This document shows, one piece after another, positions 26,005 through 34,803 of a stretch of DNA of 64,000 bases. The translations under genes were made by a program, and so were the position numbers. The stretch comes from DTBU01 sp964568845 (lineage in GTDB: Archaea > Thermoproteota > CALKCG01 > B24), in contig CAZMSC010000005.1 in NCBI GenBank assembly GCA_964568845.1, positions 1 to 64,000 on the forward strand, read 5' to 3'. The notes beneath the pieces were generated by a model. The model had not been told where the DNA came from and made no database searches. It was given only the letters and a program-made list of their open reading frames with translations. Position 1 is the stretch's first letter, and each line of letters begins with the position of its first letter.

Positions 26005-26446
26005 TTAAACAAGAAAGCTTTAAACATCCAGCTGAATGTAGCAGGCCATTTAAGCCGTTAGACCACTGGGTTAAATGGACAAATTGAAGCCATTTCATGG
26101 AAAATGTATGGAAAATTTCCATAGTGAAATCATGGAAAATCTAGGGGAGGAGGGTCTAAGACGGGGCTCAAGTAGAAGTTAAGCATCTGGTAGCTATTCT
26201 CCCAAGAAGGTCAAGCATCCATATAAATTTTCATATAAAACCTATGATGTTAAACCACATTTACGCTATAGAGAGGTCGATTTGAAGGAAGTTTAACTCA
26301 TAGGACTATGTACAGTAGCTCTTGAAAAGAGGAGTCTGTTTGAGGTAGGCTATTCCAAGAATTTCCAATAGATGCTCTGAAGTCTGAAGGAACGTTGACG
26401 ATTGAAGCGAAAAAGCCTATAGTATCAGCCGTTAAATCGGCAATGT
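26005..26446. other. 442-bp region without an intact gene; repeats and a possible gene remnant
   Basis: Between vapB and the Lon-type protease end. Three copies of ATGGAAAAT occur at 26097, 26108 and 26132, and the middle one lies in a perfect palindrome TATGGAAA-A-TTTCCATA at 26107-26123. The right part (see 26388-26463) reads like the end of a decayed gene. No promoter or RNA gene was recognised with confidence. Confidence 0.45.
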
Positions 26447-26463
26447 TTAGGTTAGACTTCTAG
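26388..26463 (+). pseudogene. possible C-terminal gene remnant
   Basis: The frame encodes SEGTLTIEAKKPIVSAVKSA then MFRLDF and a stop, with protein-like composition but no start; upstream it is broken by stops, and related-looking codons continue in another frame. The pattern faintly resembles the Pcc1 subunit of KEOPS. It overlaps the end of the protease gene on the other strand by 17 nt. Weak call. Confidence 0.25.
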
Positions 26464-27379
26464 TCGTGTAGAGGTTGTAGGCTTCTACTATATTTGATGC
26501 TTCAAAAACCTCTACGTCGAATCCTTGACTTTTAAGATAGTCTTTTAACGATACTTCTTTAGGTACATAGCGGATTATCTTAAAACCTGGTAGAATCTCC
26601 TCCTCTTTCCTCTCGTAGATGACTATTCTACTCTGCCCCTTCGGCACTATGAAAAGCTTAGCCCCCTTCTTAGCAGCTGCTAAAGCTTTTTCAGATATGC
26701 CCCCAACCGCCCCTATGGAGCCGTCTGGATTTATAGTTCCAGTGGCGTAGACTTTATTTGAAATTTTTTCGTGTCTAAGAGCGGCTATGATGGCCACCGT
26801 TATAGGCAATCCAGCGCTCGGCCCGTCCACGACTTCCACCTCCTCCTCGCCTTTAATTGTAACTATGACATCCACAGCCGTTAGGTTTAACCCAGTGTAT
26901 GCTTCAGCTACCGCTACTGCTATACGGGCACTGGTCTGAAGGTCTATACCTATCCTAGGCTCTGTATTCACCAGTATTCGTCCCTTTCCATCTCTAAGCT
27001 CAACTTCAGCCTTAAACGTCACACCCTCGTAGTACGTCGTGAAGAAGTCTCCATAGATTATTTTAACGGCAACTATGTTTACATCAGCCTCTCCGATTAA
27101 ACCTCCGGTGGAGGTAGAACCTTGATAGTACGTTTGGTTTTTGTAATATTCAAGCTGTCTCCTAGTGATATCTAAAATATTTCTGAGGTTTTGAACCTCC
27201 CTAGAGAGGTTTTCATTTTGAGCGGCAAGATTGTTAAGTTCTTTCTCAAGTCTTGCAATATAAGACTTGAAGTTTATGATCGTTACCGTTAGATAAACGT
27301 TTAAAACAACGCTTATTATGAGAAGAATGGCTAAAAACACTCTGCCATTAGAGTTTTTCACAATGATGTTCTTGAGCAA
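26447..27379 (-). CDS. membrane-anchored Lon-type (S16) serine protease domain protein
   Basis: 310 residues. N-terminal transmembrane helix (about 14-33, FLAILLIISVVLNVYLTV), then a coiled coil (about 38-78) and a Lon proteolytic domain (about 100-275) without any AAA+ ATPase. The catalytic Ser is in VDGPSAGLPITVAI and the Lys in ISEKALAAAKKGAK; TGTINPDGSIGAVGGI is the conserved loop. It would lie on the outer side or the cytoplasmic face depending on topology; the N-terminus is basic, so the protease domain is probably outside. ATP-independent S16 proteins of this type are known in archaea, with unknown substrates. Confidence 0.85.
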   Translation of the reverse strand: MLKNIIVKNSNGRVFLAILLIISVVLNVYLTVTIINFKSYIARLEKELNNLAAQNENLSREVQNLRNILDITRRQLEYYKNQTYYQGSTSTGGLIGEADVNIVAVKIIYGDFFTTYYEGVTFKAEVELRDGKGRILVNTEPRIGIDLQTSARIAVAVAEAYTGLNLTAVDVIVTIKGEEEVEVVDGPSAGLPITVAIIAALRHEKISNKVYATGTINPDGSIGAVGGISEKALAAAKKGAKLFIVPKGQSRIVIYERKEEEILPGFKIIRYVPKEVSLKDYLKSQGFDVEVFEASNIVEAYNLYTTRSLT

Positions 27380-27610
27380 TCCCCCTATTTTTACTTTTCT
27401 CGTCCCATCTTAAGGTGTCTTCTACATCCAACTTGAGTAGTACTGAAGATACTGTAATCGAAAAACCAGCAAAGGCGAATTAAGTAATAGCCTGTCGTTC
27501 ATTTACGATGGAAACCCTTCACTTTAATGAGAGCTTCTCAACCGAATACCTCAGTAGGTTTTAGTCTTAAACAATATTAGAATCTCAAACCTTCGTAAAA
27601 AAGATGCTAT

Positions 27611-28177
27611 CTAACTTATATAGCCCATTTCTCTAAGCTTATATAACACGAGTTCAACGGACTCATGTACGGTAAGTCTATCTGTTTCAACTGTCACTTC
27701 GGGTTTTAAAGGCTCTTCGTAGAAAGTCTGAACTCCCGGCAAGGTTTTGACGACACCTTGCAAGGCTCTCTTATAGAGTCCTTTAGCATCTCTCTTCATA
27801 CAAACGTCTAAAGGGCATTTAACGTAAACCTCTATAAACTTCGGTATTTGTTTTCTAGCGTTATCCCTGTAGAACCTCTTATTGCCAGTAGCATCTATAA
27901 TCACGTTAACACCGTTTCTGGCGAGCAATCTAGCCATGTAAACTATAACGTTGTAAAACCAGTCTCTCTCTTCCTCACTATAGACTGGTTTAGGTGTCAA
28001 AATTTTTCTAAGCTCGTCAGACTCCAACACCTCAACATTTAAACCCATCCCTCTAAGCCTTTTAGCAACACCGTTAGCTAGCGTAGATTTTCCACTAGAC
28101 GGCAGACCTGTGATCCACATAACCCATCCTTCAGTTGACATACATAATCTACATCCCATTCTTACTTCAACTTTCAT
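27611..28177 (-). CDS. cysC: adenylylsulfate kinase (APS kinase)
   Basis: Phosphorylates adenylyl sulfate to PAPS with ATP. 188 residues. Walker A is ITGLPSSGKSTLA near residue 30, with VLESDELRKILTP, YMARLLARNGVNVIIDATGNKR and FIEVYVKCPLDVC further on, all typical of CysC. An unusual N-terminal extension of about 18 residues holds two cysteines (MGCRLCMST); the ATG at 28159 or the one before STEGW are alternative starts. No ATP sulfurylase or PAPS reductase is seen nearby, so the use of PAPS is unknown. The upstream region runs into an assembly gap. Confidence 0.88.
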   Translation of the reverse strand: MKVEVRMGCRLCMSTEGWVMWITGLPSSGKSTLANGVAKRLRGMGLNVEVLESDELRKILTPKPVYSEEERDWFYNVIVYMARLLARNGVNVIIDATGNKRFYRDNARKQIPKFIEVYVKCPLDVCMKRDAKGLYKRALQGVVKTLPGVQTFYEEPLKPEVTVETDRLTVHESVELVLYKLREMGYIS

Positions 28178-28196
28178 TTAACTTTTAGATGCTCAC
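28142..28196. repeat. 55-bp terminal repeat, left side of gap 1
   Basis: Identical to 28297-28351 on the other side of the N run. It holds the first codons and leader of the APS kinase gene. Confidence 0.9.
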
Positions 28197-28296
28197 NNNN
28201 NNNNNNNNNNNNNNNNNNNNNNNNNNNNNNNNNNNNNNNNNNNNNNNNNNNNNNNNNNNNNNNNNNNNNNNNNNNNNNNNNNNNNNNNNNNNNNNN
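28197..28296. other. assembly gap 1 (100 N), probably spurious
   Basis: Exactly 100 N flanked by identical 55-bp ends, which indicates two overlapping contigs joined with a default gap rather than missing sequence. Confidence 0.9.
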
Positions 28297-28351
28297 ACAT
28301 AATCTACATCCCATTCTTACTTCAACTTTCATTTAACTTTTAGATGCTCAC
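28297..28351. repeat. 55-bp terminal repeat, right side of gap 1
   Basis: Exact copy of 28142-28196. If the contigs are merged, the APS kinase and moaB starts lie about 50 bp apart and are divergent. Confidence 0.9.
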
Positions 28352-28380
28352 ATCAGTTATTAAGCCATTGGTCAGTCGGC

Positions 28381-28959
28381 GTGAGCCTCCCAAAAGTTTA
28401 TGATATACCATACTCTAGATGTGGTTTGATGGGTTCAGAAGAACATAAACTTAAGGCTCCTAAAACGATCAGGTTTGCCATAGTCACCTGCAGCAGCTCT
28501 AGGTTTAAATCTCTTAAACAAGGTAGGCCCTTTAAAGACGAATCTGGAGACTTGGCTGAGCAGATGATTAAGTCAGCTGGCCTCTCCATATCTTATAGAA
28601 CCCTGGTCTCAGATGATCCAACTGCGATTAGACAGATTGTTGAAGAGCTATGCTCTAAGCCGGAAGTAGACATAGTAGTCTTATCTGGAGGTACAGGTTT
28701 GACGCCGAAGGATGTGACTATTGAGGTGGTTAGGGCTATGTTTGAAAAAGAAATCCCTGGATTTGGAGAAATCTTCCGCGTCTTAACGTTTCAAGAAGAG
28801 GGATCAATAGCCATATTGTCGAGAGCTACGGCGGGGGTCTATAAAGGGAAAGCAGTATTCGCTTTACCAGGTTCACCTAAAGCCGTTAAGCTGGCTTTTG
28901 AACGCCTCATAATTCCAGAAGCAGCTCATATAGTTTTACATGTAAAGGGTCTAGGTTGA
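28381..28959 (+). CDS. moaB: molybdopterin adenylyltransferase-like protein, MoaB/MogA family
   Basis: Activates molybdopterin by adenylation before metal insertion. 192 residues. Typical blocks: RFAIVTCSSSRF, DESGDLAEQMIKSAG, DIVVLSGGTGLTPKDVTIEVV (the MPT-binding loop), PGFGEIFRVLTFQEEGSIAILSRATAG and FALPGSPKAVKLAFE. The length fits MoaB. Start is GTG at 28381. No other cofactor gene is close, so it is a single-gene unit. The cell is likely to use a tungsto- or molybdoenzyme. Confidence 0.92.
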   Translation: MSLPKVYDIPYSRCGLMGSEEHKLKAPKTIRFAIVTCSSSRFKSLKQGRPFKDESGDLAEQMIKSAGLSISYRTLVSDDPTAIRQIVEELCSKPEVDIVVLSGGTGLTPKDVTIEVVRAMFEKEIPGFGEIFRVLTFQEEGSIAILSRATAGVYKGKAVFALPGSPKAVKLAFERLIIPEAAHIVLHVKGLG

Positions 28960-29107
28960 ATTGGTCAGCAAACTTAGGTTAAACCTTAGTCTTATTAGAC
29001 TTAACTGCCTAAAACCTCCAAGTATAGTGGATGCTACAGATATTTCAAGAGGCTCTAACTTTCCAACATGTCACTATGTTGAAGCTTTGAAAACTTAAAT
29101 ATTACAA

Positions 29108-30286
29108 GTGAAAGTATTGTTGAGTCTTAGGATACGGACTATGATCGAAGGTCCTAGAGCCGCTAAAATAGAGGAGCTCCCACAGATAGTCAAGCTTACA
29201 AGTTGGATCTTCGGGTTTGAAAAGCACGGCGTCTACTTGGATAAGGTTTTTCCCCACGTCCTCTGCGAAGAGAATATTGAGAATTTAAGGGTCATCGTAT
29301 CTGACGGGAAAGTAGTCTCCCACTTGGCTATCTGGGAGGGATGGCTTCACTTCTACAGTAATCGGCTTAAAGTAGGCCTTATTGGATGCGTATGTACCCA
29401 CCCAGAATATAGAATGAAGGGTTATGCCTCATCCTTGGTTAAAGATGCTTTTGCGAAATTATCTAGAAACCATGTAGACCTCGTTATGGTTTCAGGTGTC
29501 AGGTCACTTTACAGTAGAGCTGGCTGCGTAGAAGCCGGTATAATCTACGATTATCACGTTCCACTCAATACGCTTAAAGACTTGGTTGCACGTTTAGACG
29601 GATTGAAAGTTGAATCTTACGATGAGGATAAAACTTTAGATTTAATTGAACTATATCAAAGGGAGCCCATCAGGTTTAGGAGAAGCTTTGAAGAGTTTAA
29701 GTTGTTTGCAGGTAGAGCCTTTTTAGCTGAGGTTGAAGCATTGAACATATTCGTGTCATACAGGATGGGTAGGCCAGCCTCATATGTAGCGCTTGTTAAA
29801 GGGTTTTTTAATAGTTTAACGGTCGTTGAATACGCGGGGTCTAGAATCGCAGCTCTTAAAACGCTCTATGATGCATCTAAAACCCTTAAAGTTGAGCATG
29901 TCAGGCTTCCCGTTCCATATGGAGACTGGGAGCTCATCACCCTTTTAGAAGAATCGGGCTTAAAACCTAAAACTTCTCAGGCTCCCGCAAGCCTAGCCAT
30001 ACTGAATCCAGCCATTTTCACTGATAAAATCCGTCCCTATATCGAGGAGAGGCTTGGCGTTAAAGCCGATTTTAAAGCTACCGCTCATAATGATGGCGTT
30101 GAAGTTTACATGTTTGAGGAGCGTGTAAGATTTGAAGATCCTAGAGCGTTTCCAATACTTGTATTCGGTAGGCCTGAGACCATCCATAATCCAGATGCCA
30201 TTGACTTTGACTCTACATCGATCCCCCAAGTGTTTAGAAGAGCATTTCCAATACCATCTTTCAACTATGGGCTAAACTTCATATGA
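29108..30286 (+). CDS. GNAT-family N-acetyltransferase, Eis-like two-domain protein
   Basis: 392 residues. The acetyl-CoA site is GCVCTHPEYRMKGYASSLV near residue 98-115 (the R/Q-x-x-G-x-G/A loop is RMKGYA), followed by VSGVRSLYSRAGCVEAG. The second half resembles another, degenerate GNAT domain, as in Eis-type proteins. GTG start at 29108; ATG at codon 13 is possible. It stands alone between moaB and the PhnP-like gene. The acceptor substrate is unknown. Confidence 0.75.
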   Translation: MKVLLSLRIRTMIEGPRAAKIEELPQIVKLTSWIFGFEKHGVYLDKVFPHVLCEENIENLRVIVSDGKVVSHLAIWEGWLHFYSNRLKVGLIGCVCTHPEYRMKGYASSLVKDAFAKLSRNHVDLVMVSGVRSLYSRAGCVEAGIIYDYHVPLNTLKDLVARLDGLKVESYDEDKTLDLIELYQREPIRFRRSFEEFKLFAGRAFLAEVEALNIFVSYRMGRPASYVALVKGFFNSLTVVEYAGSRIAALKTLYDASKTLKVEHVRLPVPYGDWELITLLEESGLKPKTSQAPASLAILNPAIFTDKIRPYIEERLGVKADFKATAHNDGVEVYMFEERVRFEDPRAFPILVFGRPETIHNPDAIDFDSTSIPQVFRRAFPIPSFNYGLNFI

Positions 30287-30339
30287 TACATCAGAAATAG
30301 TTAAAACAGTCGTAGCTATTTCTCAACTTTAGACCTGAC

Positions 30340-31146
30340 TTGAGGGTTATGTTTCTTGGAACAGCTGCATCTGAAGGCTGGCCAGCCGTTTTCTGCCAAT
30401 GCCCATACTGTATCAGAGCTAGAGAGATCGGCGGTAAAAACCTGCGATCCCGCGCTTCAGTCTTATTTAACGATGATCTTAAAGTAGATTTTCCTCCAGA
30501 TACATACATGCATGTGTTAAAGTATGGGTTGGATTTAGGTGCGTTAAAATTTCTCTTGGTAACCCATTCTCATAGAGATCACTTCTACGCCGACGACCTT
30601 GAGACCAGGAGAAGCCCATTCGCCTATATTAGATGCGGAGATCCATTGAAAGTTTACGGCAATAAAATCGTCTATGAGAAAACGATTAAAGTGGCCCCTT
30701 CCGAAGCCGTGTTGTCCGAAGTCGTTGAGCCCTTTAAACCTTTAAAGCTTGACCATTATGAAGTTGAAGCTTTACCCGCCAACCACACGCCTTCTGAAGA
30801 GTGTATGCTCTATGTAATATCCATTGGTGGCGTTTCCGTCTTCTATGGACACGACTCAGGGTGGTATCCTGATGAGACTTGGAAAGCACTTAAACGTAGA
30901 AAGCTCTCCCTAATCATAATGGATTGCACATGTATAATCAAAAACTGCGTAAACTACCACATGAGCATTGAAACGATGGTTAAAGCTAGAAACCGCATGA
31001 TCAATGAAGGTATAGCAAATGGAGACGCCATTTTCATAGCTACTCATTTTTCACATAACGGTGAACTCCTACACCACGAGCTCGAAGAGAAACTTAAGCC
31101 ATATAACATCATCCCAGCCTACGACGGTATGCGTATCAAACTCTAG
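30340..31146 (+). CDS. metallo-beta-lactamase fold hydrolase, PhnP-like
   Basis: 268 residues. The N-terminal MFLGTAASEGWPAVFCQCPYCIRA carries the C-x-C-x-x-C zinc cluster and leading glycine loop of PhnP-type phosphodiesterases; the metal motif is THSHRDHFYADDL. Further His and Asp ligands are in ALPANHTPSE and YGHDSGW, with IATHFSHNGEL near the end. PhnP cleaves cyclic ribosyl phosphates, but no phosphonate-lyase genes are seen here, so the substrate may differ. Start is TTG at 30340. Confidence 0.82.
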   Translation: MRVMFLGTAASEGWPAVFCQCPYCIRAREIGGKNLRSRASVLFNDDLKVDFPPDTYMHVLKYGLDLGALKFLLVTHSHRDHFYADDLETRRSPFAYIRCGDPLKVYGNKIVYEKTIKVAPSEAVLSEVVEPFKPLKLDHYEVEALPANHTPSEECMLYVISIGGVSVFYGHDSGWYPDETWKALKRRKLSLIIMDCTCIIKNCVNYHMSIETMVKARNRMINEGIANGDAIFIATHFSHNGELLHHELEEKLKPYNIIPAYDGMRIKL

Positions 31147-31252
31147 CTGAAGTCTCTACGCGATTAAGTCTCCCATCATATGCGACGTTTTTATTGAAAA
31201 ACAGGCCTTTTATATGAAAGGATTAAATTCTAATATCAATTATATTGTTTAG

Positions 31253-32332
31253 GTGTATAGTTTGCTTGCCGCAGTTTTAAGGAGACCGTTTAAAATCGAA
31301 CTTATGGATGTTCCAAAACCTGAGCCTAAACTTGATGAAGTCCTCATAAAAGTTGACGCATGCGGTATATGTGGAAGCGATATCCATTATTTCCAAGGTA
31401 GAAATCCCTGGGCATTACATACGTTAGGCATCGATAAGGCAAACCCACCCGACATGATATTGGGGCATGAGATTTCAGGCACTATTATAGACGTGGGTGG
31501 TGGACAGTTCAAACATAGAATAGGTGAAAGAGTGGGCGTGATAGCCTATAAAGCATGCGGTAAGTGTAGGTTCTGCAATGAAGGAAGACATAACATTTGC
31601 GCAGACGTCTTACATATCGGTCATGATGAAGCCTGGGGATTCAGCCCCTCACCTGGAGGTATGGCTGAATACTGTGCAGTTTGGGAGGATAAAGCAGTTA
31701 AACTAGATTGTCCTGTAAGCCCGGAGGAGGCCTCTCAGTTAGATGGTTTAGCTGTCGCAGTTCACGCCTCCTATAGGGCTGGGATTAAACCGGGCTATAG
31801 AGTAGCTGTTATAGGCTCCGGACCAATAGGGCTTATGGCTCTCCAGACAGCCAAAGCCTTCGGTGCCTCTGAAGCCTTCTGTATAGATGTATGGGATACC
31901 CCTTTAAGCGTCGCAGAGGATCTTGATGCCGACTACACTGTAAATTCTTCTAAAGTAGACGTAGTTGATTATGTACTTTCTAAAACTGGTGGGTTTGGAG
32001 TTGAAGCCGTAATTAACACCGTTGGTTCACCTGAAACCGTTCTACAAGGTTTGAAAATGCTTACTAGAGGAGGAGCGGAGGTCTTACTGGCAGTCTCTAC
32101 TGAAACCGTTCAATTAGATCCTAGGCTTCTAGCAGGTGAACGGGTTTTAACCGTATCCTCCAACAACCTGTACCCTGAGTACCATCTAGCTTTAAACTTA
32201 CTTAAAACTGGCAAAGTTAGGGTTAAACCCATCATAACACATGTGCTACGGCTTACTGAAATCGAAGAAGCCTTCAATATAGCTTTGAATAAGGAAAAGT
32301 ACGGTGCTTTGAAGGTTGTGGTTAAACCTTAG
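31253..32332 (+). CDS. zinc-dependent medium-chain dehydrogenase (sorbitol/threonine dehydrogenase-like)
   Basis: 359 residues. Catalytic zinc ligands are in DACGICGSDIH and the GHEISG block; the structural zinc cysteines are ACGKCRFCNEGRHNIC. The NAD(P) site is VAVIGSGPIGLMALQTAKAFG, followed by EAFCIDVWD, whose Asp after the second beta strand suggests NAD+. It oxidises an alcohol, polyol or sugar. Start is GTG at 31253. The gene stands alone; a link to the sugar genes is likely but not proved. Confidence 0.9.
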   Translation: MYSLLAAVLRRPFKIELMDVPKPEPKLDEVLIKVDACGICGSDIHYFQGRNPWALHTLGIDKANPPDMILGHEISGTIIDVGGGQFKHRIGERVGVIAYKACGKCRFCNEGRHNICADVLHIGHDEAWGFSPSPGGMAEYCAVWEDKAVKLDCPVSPEEASQLDGLAVAVHASYRAGIKPGYRVAVIGSGPIGLMALQTAKAFGASEAFCIDVWDTPLSVAEDLDADYTVNSSKVDVVDYVLSKTGGFGVEAVINTVGSPETVLQGLKMLTRGGAEVLLAVSTETVQLDPRLLAGERVLTVSSNNLYPEYHLALNLLKTGKVRVKPIITHVLRLTEIEEAFNIALNKEKYGALKVVVKP

Positions 32333-32373
32333 CAGTAAAGTTTATATGTATTTCTGTATTCTTGTATTTTTGT

Positions 32374-33159
32374 ATGAGCAGTTTAGACGACTTCAAGAAG
32401 AAAATTGAAGAATTTAGGAAAGATATGAAAGACGGATGTGAAAATGTCCTTAAGAAGTATGAAAAGTCTCTGGAGGAGTTTAAAAAAGCGGATCTAAACG
32501 TTTCTAAGGATAAGCTCATAGACCTTTACTTAGACGTTAAAAGATTGAGGATAAACTTCAAACATGAACTTCAAAACCTCTACGCAGACTTCAGAGAAAC
32601 TATCCACGATTTTAGGAGAAGTCTTAGAGAACTTGCCCACGCTCTTCCGAAAGAATACGCTGAAAGGGTTAATGAAATTAGAAGCATGCTTGCAGAAGCG
32701 GCTGAGGACCTTGAGGAATACTTACACTCATCTCGAGATCTAGAAGCGTCCTTTAAAGAATTTGAATCCCGTATTAAGGGCTTCCTGATCACGGAAACCC
32801 CTCCTCAAGCTCCATCAGTCTTCGTAAAGATAGACACTTTAACTGAAGCTTTGGAGGATGCTTTAAAAGAAGTCTTTTCATCGACGGAGAAAATAATATC
32901 TAAAGCTACTGAAGTTGTTTCCTCGATTAGAATTCCCGAACCTGATGCCAAACTTATAAAGCTCCTAGTAGATGCAGGTATATTTAGAAGTAGAAATGAA
33001 GCTTTAGCTTATTTTGCACATAAAGGTATTGAAGCCAGTAGAGATTGGCTCAATAGAGTCCAAGAAAGGCTTCATAAGATTAGGGAACTTCAAGAAGAAG
33101 CTAGAAAAGAACTTGAGGAAATATTTAAAGAAGATTCGGATCAAAAGAAGAATGAGTAA
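32374..33159 (+). CDS. coiled-coil protein with C-terminal ribbon-helix-helix-like segment
   Basis: 261 residues, rich in Glu and Lys. Residues 1 to about 190 form long coiled-coil helices; the C-terminal part PDAKLIKLLVDAGIFRSRNE then ALAYFAHKGIEASRDWL resembles the helical half of archaeal CopG/RHH proteins, followed by a second coiled coil. ATG at 32374 is chosen over a TTG four codons upstream. A TATA box (AGTTTATATG, 32338-32347) lies about 30 nt upstream. I do not recognise the family; a role in DNA or chromosome organisation is possible. Confidence 0.6.
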   Translation: MSSLDDFKKKIEEFRKDMKDGCENVLKKYEKSLEEFKKADLNVSKDKLIDLYLDVKRLRINFKHELQNLYADFRETIHDFRRSLRELAHALPKEYAERVNEIRSMLAEAAEDLEEYLHSSRDLEASFKEFESRIKGFLITETPPQAPSVFVKIDTLTEALEDALKEVFSSTEKIISKATEVVSSIRIPEPDAKLIKLLVDAGIFRSRNEALAYFAHKGIEASRDWLNRVQERLHKIRELQEEARKELEEIFKEDSDQKKNE

Positions 33160-33197
33160 ACATTTATTCCTTAGAGTGTCAAAGAATCTATTAGAGG

Positions 33198-34289
33198 ATG
33201 AGCTGGTACCTCGTAAGGCCAGATGCCTTAACTGTTTTTAAAGACGAGAGGGTTCTACGGTCGTTAAGTAGGTATTTTAAGGTTTTCAGAGACAAGCTTC
33301 CAGCTAAATTTTTAATAGCTAAGAGAATAGACGCAGTTTTCGATGAAGACGATTCATTGGATAGGCTTTGGACGCTACATGATAAATTAACCGTTGAATA
33401 TTACCGTGTTGAATCTCTGATAGATAGAGGAGATATGTCTCTTGAAGACCTTGGAGAGCCTAAACGAAGTTACCTAGATCTTAAAGTTGAGATCGCTAGG
33501 AGACTTTTAAAGTCCTGTATATTCTGCGAAAGAAAATGTAAGGTTAACCGTCTGGAAGGTAGACTTGGCTATTGTAGATGTGGATATACGTTTCTACTGT
33601 CTTCAGCTTTCCATCATCTGGGTGAAGAGCCGGAGCTTGTTCCAAGTGGGACTGTCTTCTCACTGGGATGCAATCTTACCTGTTTACACTGTCAGAATTG
33701 GACAATCTCTCAGCATATGGAGCCTGGTGAGCCCACGACATCCGAAGAGCTTGCAGAGATCGTCGCTCGGCTCAGGCGTGAAGGCTGTAGAAACTGCAAC
33801 ATGGTCGGTGGCTCTCCAACTCCTTGGCTACATACGTGGCTTGAAGCGTTCAAATACGTTAAAGTGAATATTCCAACCGTCTGGAATAGCAACAGTTACT
33901 ATAGTGTTGAAACGGCTAAGCTTTTAAAGGGCTTCATAGACGTGTACCTTTTGGATTACAAGTATGGCCGGGATGAGTGTGCCGTTAGAATATCAAATGC
34001 TCCAAATTACGTAGAAGTTTGCAGTAGAAACCATTTGATAGCTTTAGAAAGCGGCGAGCTCATAATAAGAGTTCTCCTACTCCCAAACCACATAGAATGT
34101 TGCGGAAAACCAATTCTAAAGTGGATTAGAGATAATTTAGGCGAATTGGTTAGGGTTAACATCATGGACCAGTATAGACCACACTGGAGGGCTAATGAAG
34201 TTCCAGAACTCCGCAGGCGTCTCACACGTGAAGAATATAACGAGGCTTTAGAATACGCTAAATCAATAGGGCTTTCAAACCTCGCGTAA
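33198..34289 (+). CDS. radical SAM protein (PflA/AmmeMemoRadiSam-like)
   Basis: 363 residues. The [4Fe-4S] cluster motif for S-adenosylmethionine is GCNLTCLHCQNW (C-x3-C-x2-C, about residues 156-163), followed by GGSPTPWLH. An extra N-terminal Cys group, SCIFCERKCKVNR then GYCRCG, may hold a second cluster or zinc. Similar proteins are annotated as pyruvate formate-lyase-activating-like or AMMECR1-linked radical SAM enzymes. Ends just before the convergent 168-residue gene. Target unknown. Confidence 0.85.
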   Translation: MSWYLVRPDALTVFKDERVLRSLSRYFKVFRDKLPAKFLIAKRIDAVFDEDDSLDRLWTLHDKLTVEYYRVESLIDRGDMSLEDLGEPKRSYLDLKVEIARRLLKSCIFCERKCKVNRLEGRLGYCRCGYTFLLSSAFHHLGEEPELVPSGTVFSLGCNLTCLHCQNWTISQHMEPGEPTTSEELAEIVARLRREGCRNCNMVGGSPTPWLHTWLEAFKYVKVNIPTVWNSNSYYSVETAKLLKGFIDVYLLDYKYGRDECAVRISNAPNYVEVCSRNHLIALESGELIIRVLLLPNHIECCGKPILKWIRDNLGELVRVNIMDQYRPHWRANEVPELRRRLTREEYNEALEYAKSIGLSNLA

Positions 34290-34296
34290 GTGAGAT

Positions 34297-34803
34297 TTAA
34301 ACGCTTTCAAACATCCTAACATACCATTTATTCTTCCAACTTCTCCATCCCGTTTTAACGTATTTCTCCCTTAGCTCCGGCTTATCTTTAACCCACTCTA
34401 GAAGAAAATGAAACCTCCTTCTAGGGTCTTCCTCATCGAGCTTCAACCCTATTTTCTCAAGTGTTTTTAAAAACATCCGCTCTGCAAGCCTCTGCGTCTC
34501 TCCGACTATTTTAGTTGGGGTAACTATGTATCCTTGTTGAGAAATGGTTCTCCTAGCTTTGGAAAGTACAAAGCCCGTACATATGCGTATTTCCTCGCCC
34601 CTGTGGACGTTAAGGCTCTTTAACCCATTCTCTACGATCTCCACAGCCTTATCCAAATACTGTTTAGTTTTAAACTTGGGTTCTTGAAACAATTCTACGG
34701 GTATTTCACCTACATAGTATTCGTCTGTTTCAACTCTTCTAACTACCACTACACATCCTCCTACTAAATCCCCCCACCCGGCATCATCTACCTCAACAGT
34801 CAT
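34297..34803 (-). CDS. conserved archaeal protein, possible RNase H-like fold
   Basis: 168 residues, not recognised with certainty. The start TVEVDDAGWGDLVGGCVVVV gives an Asp on a first strand and a glycine-rich turn, as in RNase H-like folds, and later conserved-looking blocks are EEIRICTGFVLSKARR and SQQGYIVTPTKIVGETQRLA; the C-terminus is basic with several Trp. The ATG overlaps the stop codon of the UPF0173 gene by 1 nt, so the two are translationally coupled. A nuclease or nucleic acid-binding role is only a guess. Confidence 0.5.
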   Translation of the reverse strand: MTVEVDDAGWGDLVGGCVVVVRRVETDEYYVGEIPVELFQEPKFKTKQYLDKAVEIVENGLKSLNVHRGEEIRICTGFVLSKARRTISQQGYIVTPTKIVGETQRLAERMFLKTLEKIGLKLDEEDPRRRFHFLLEWVKDKPELREKYVKTGWRSWKNKWYVRMFESV

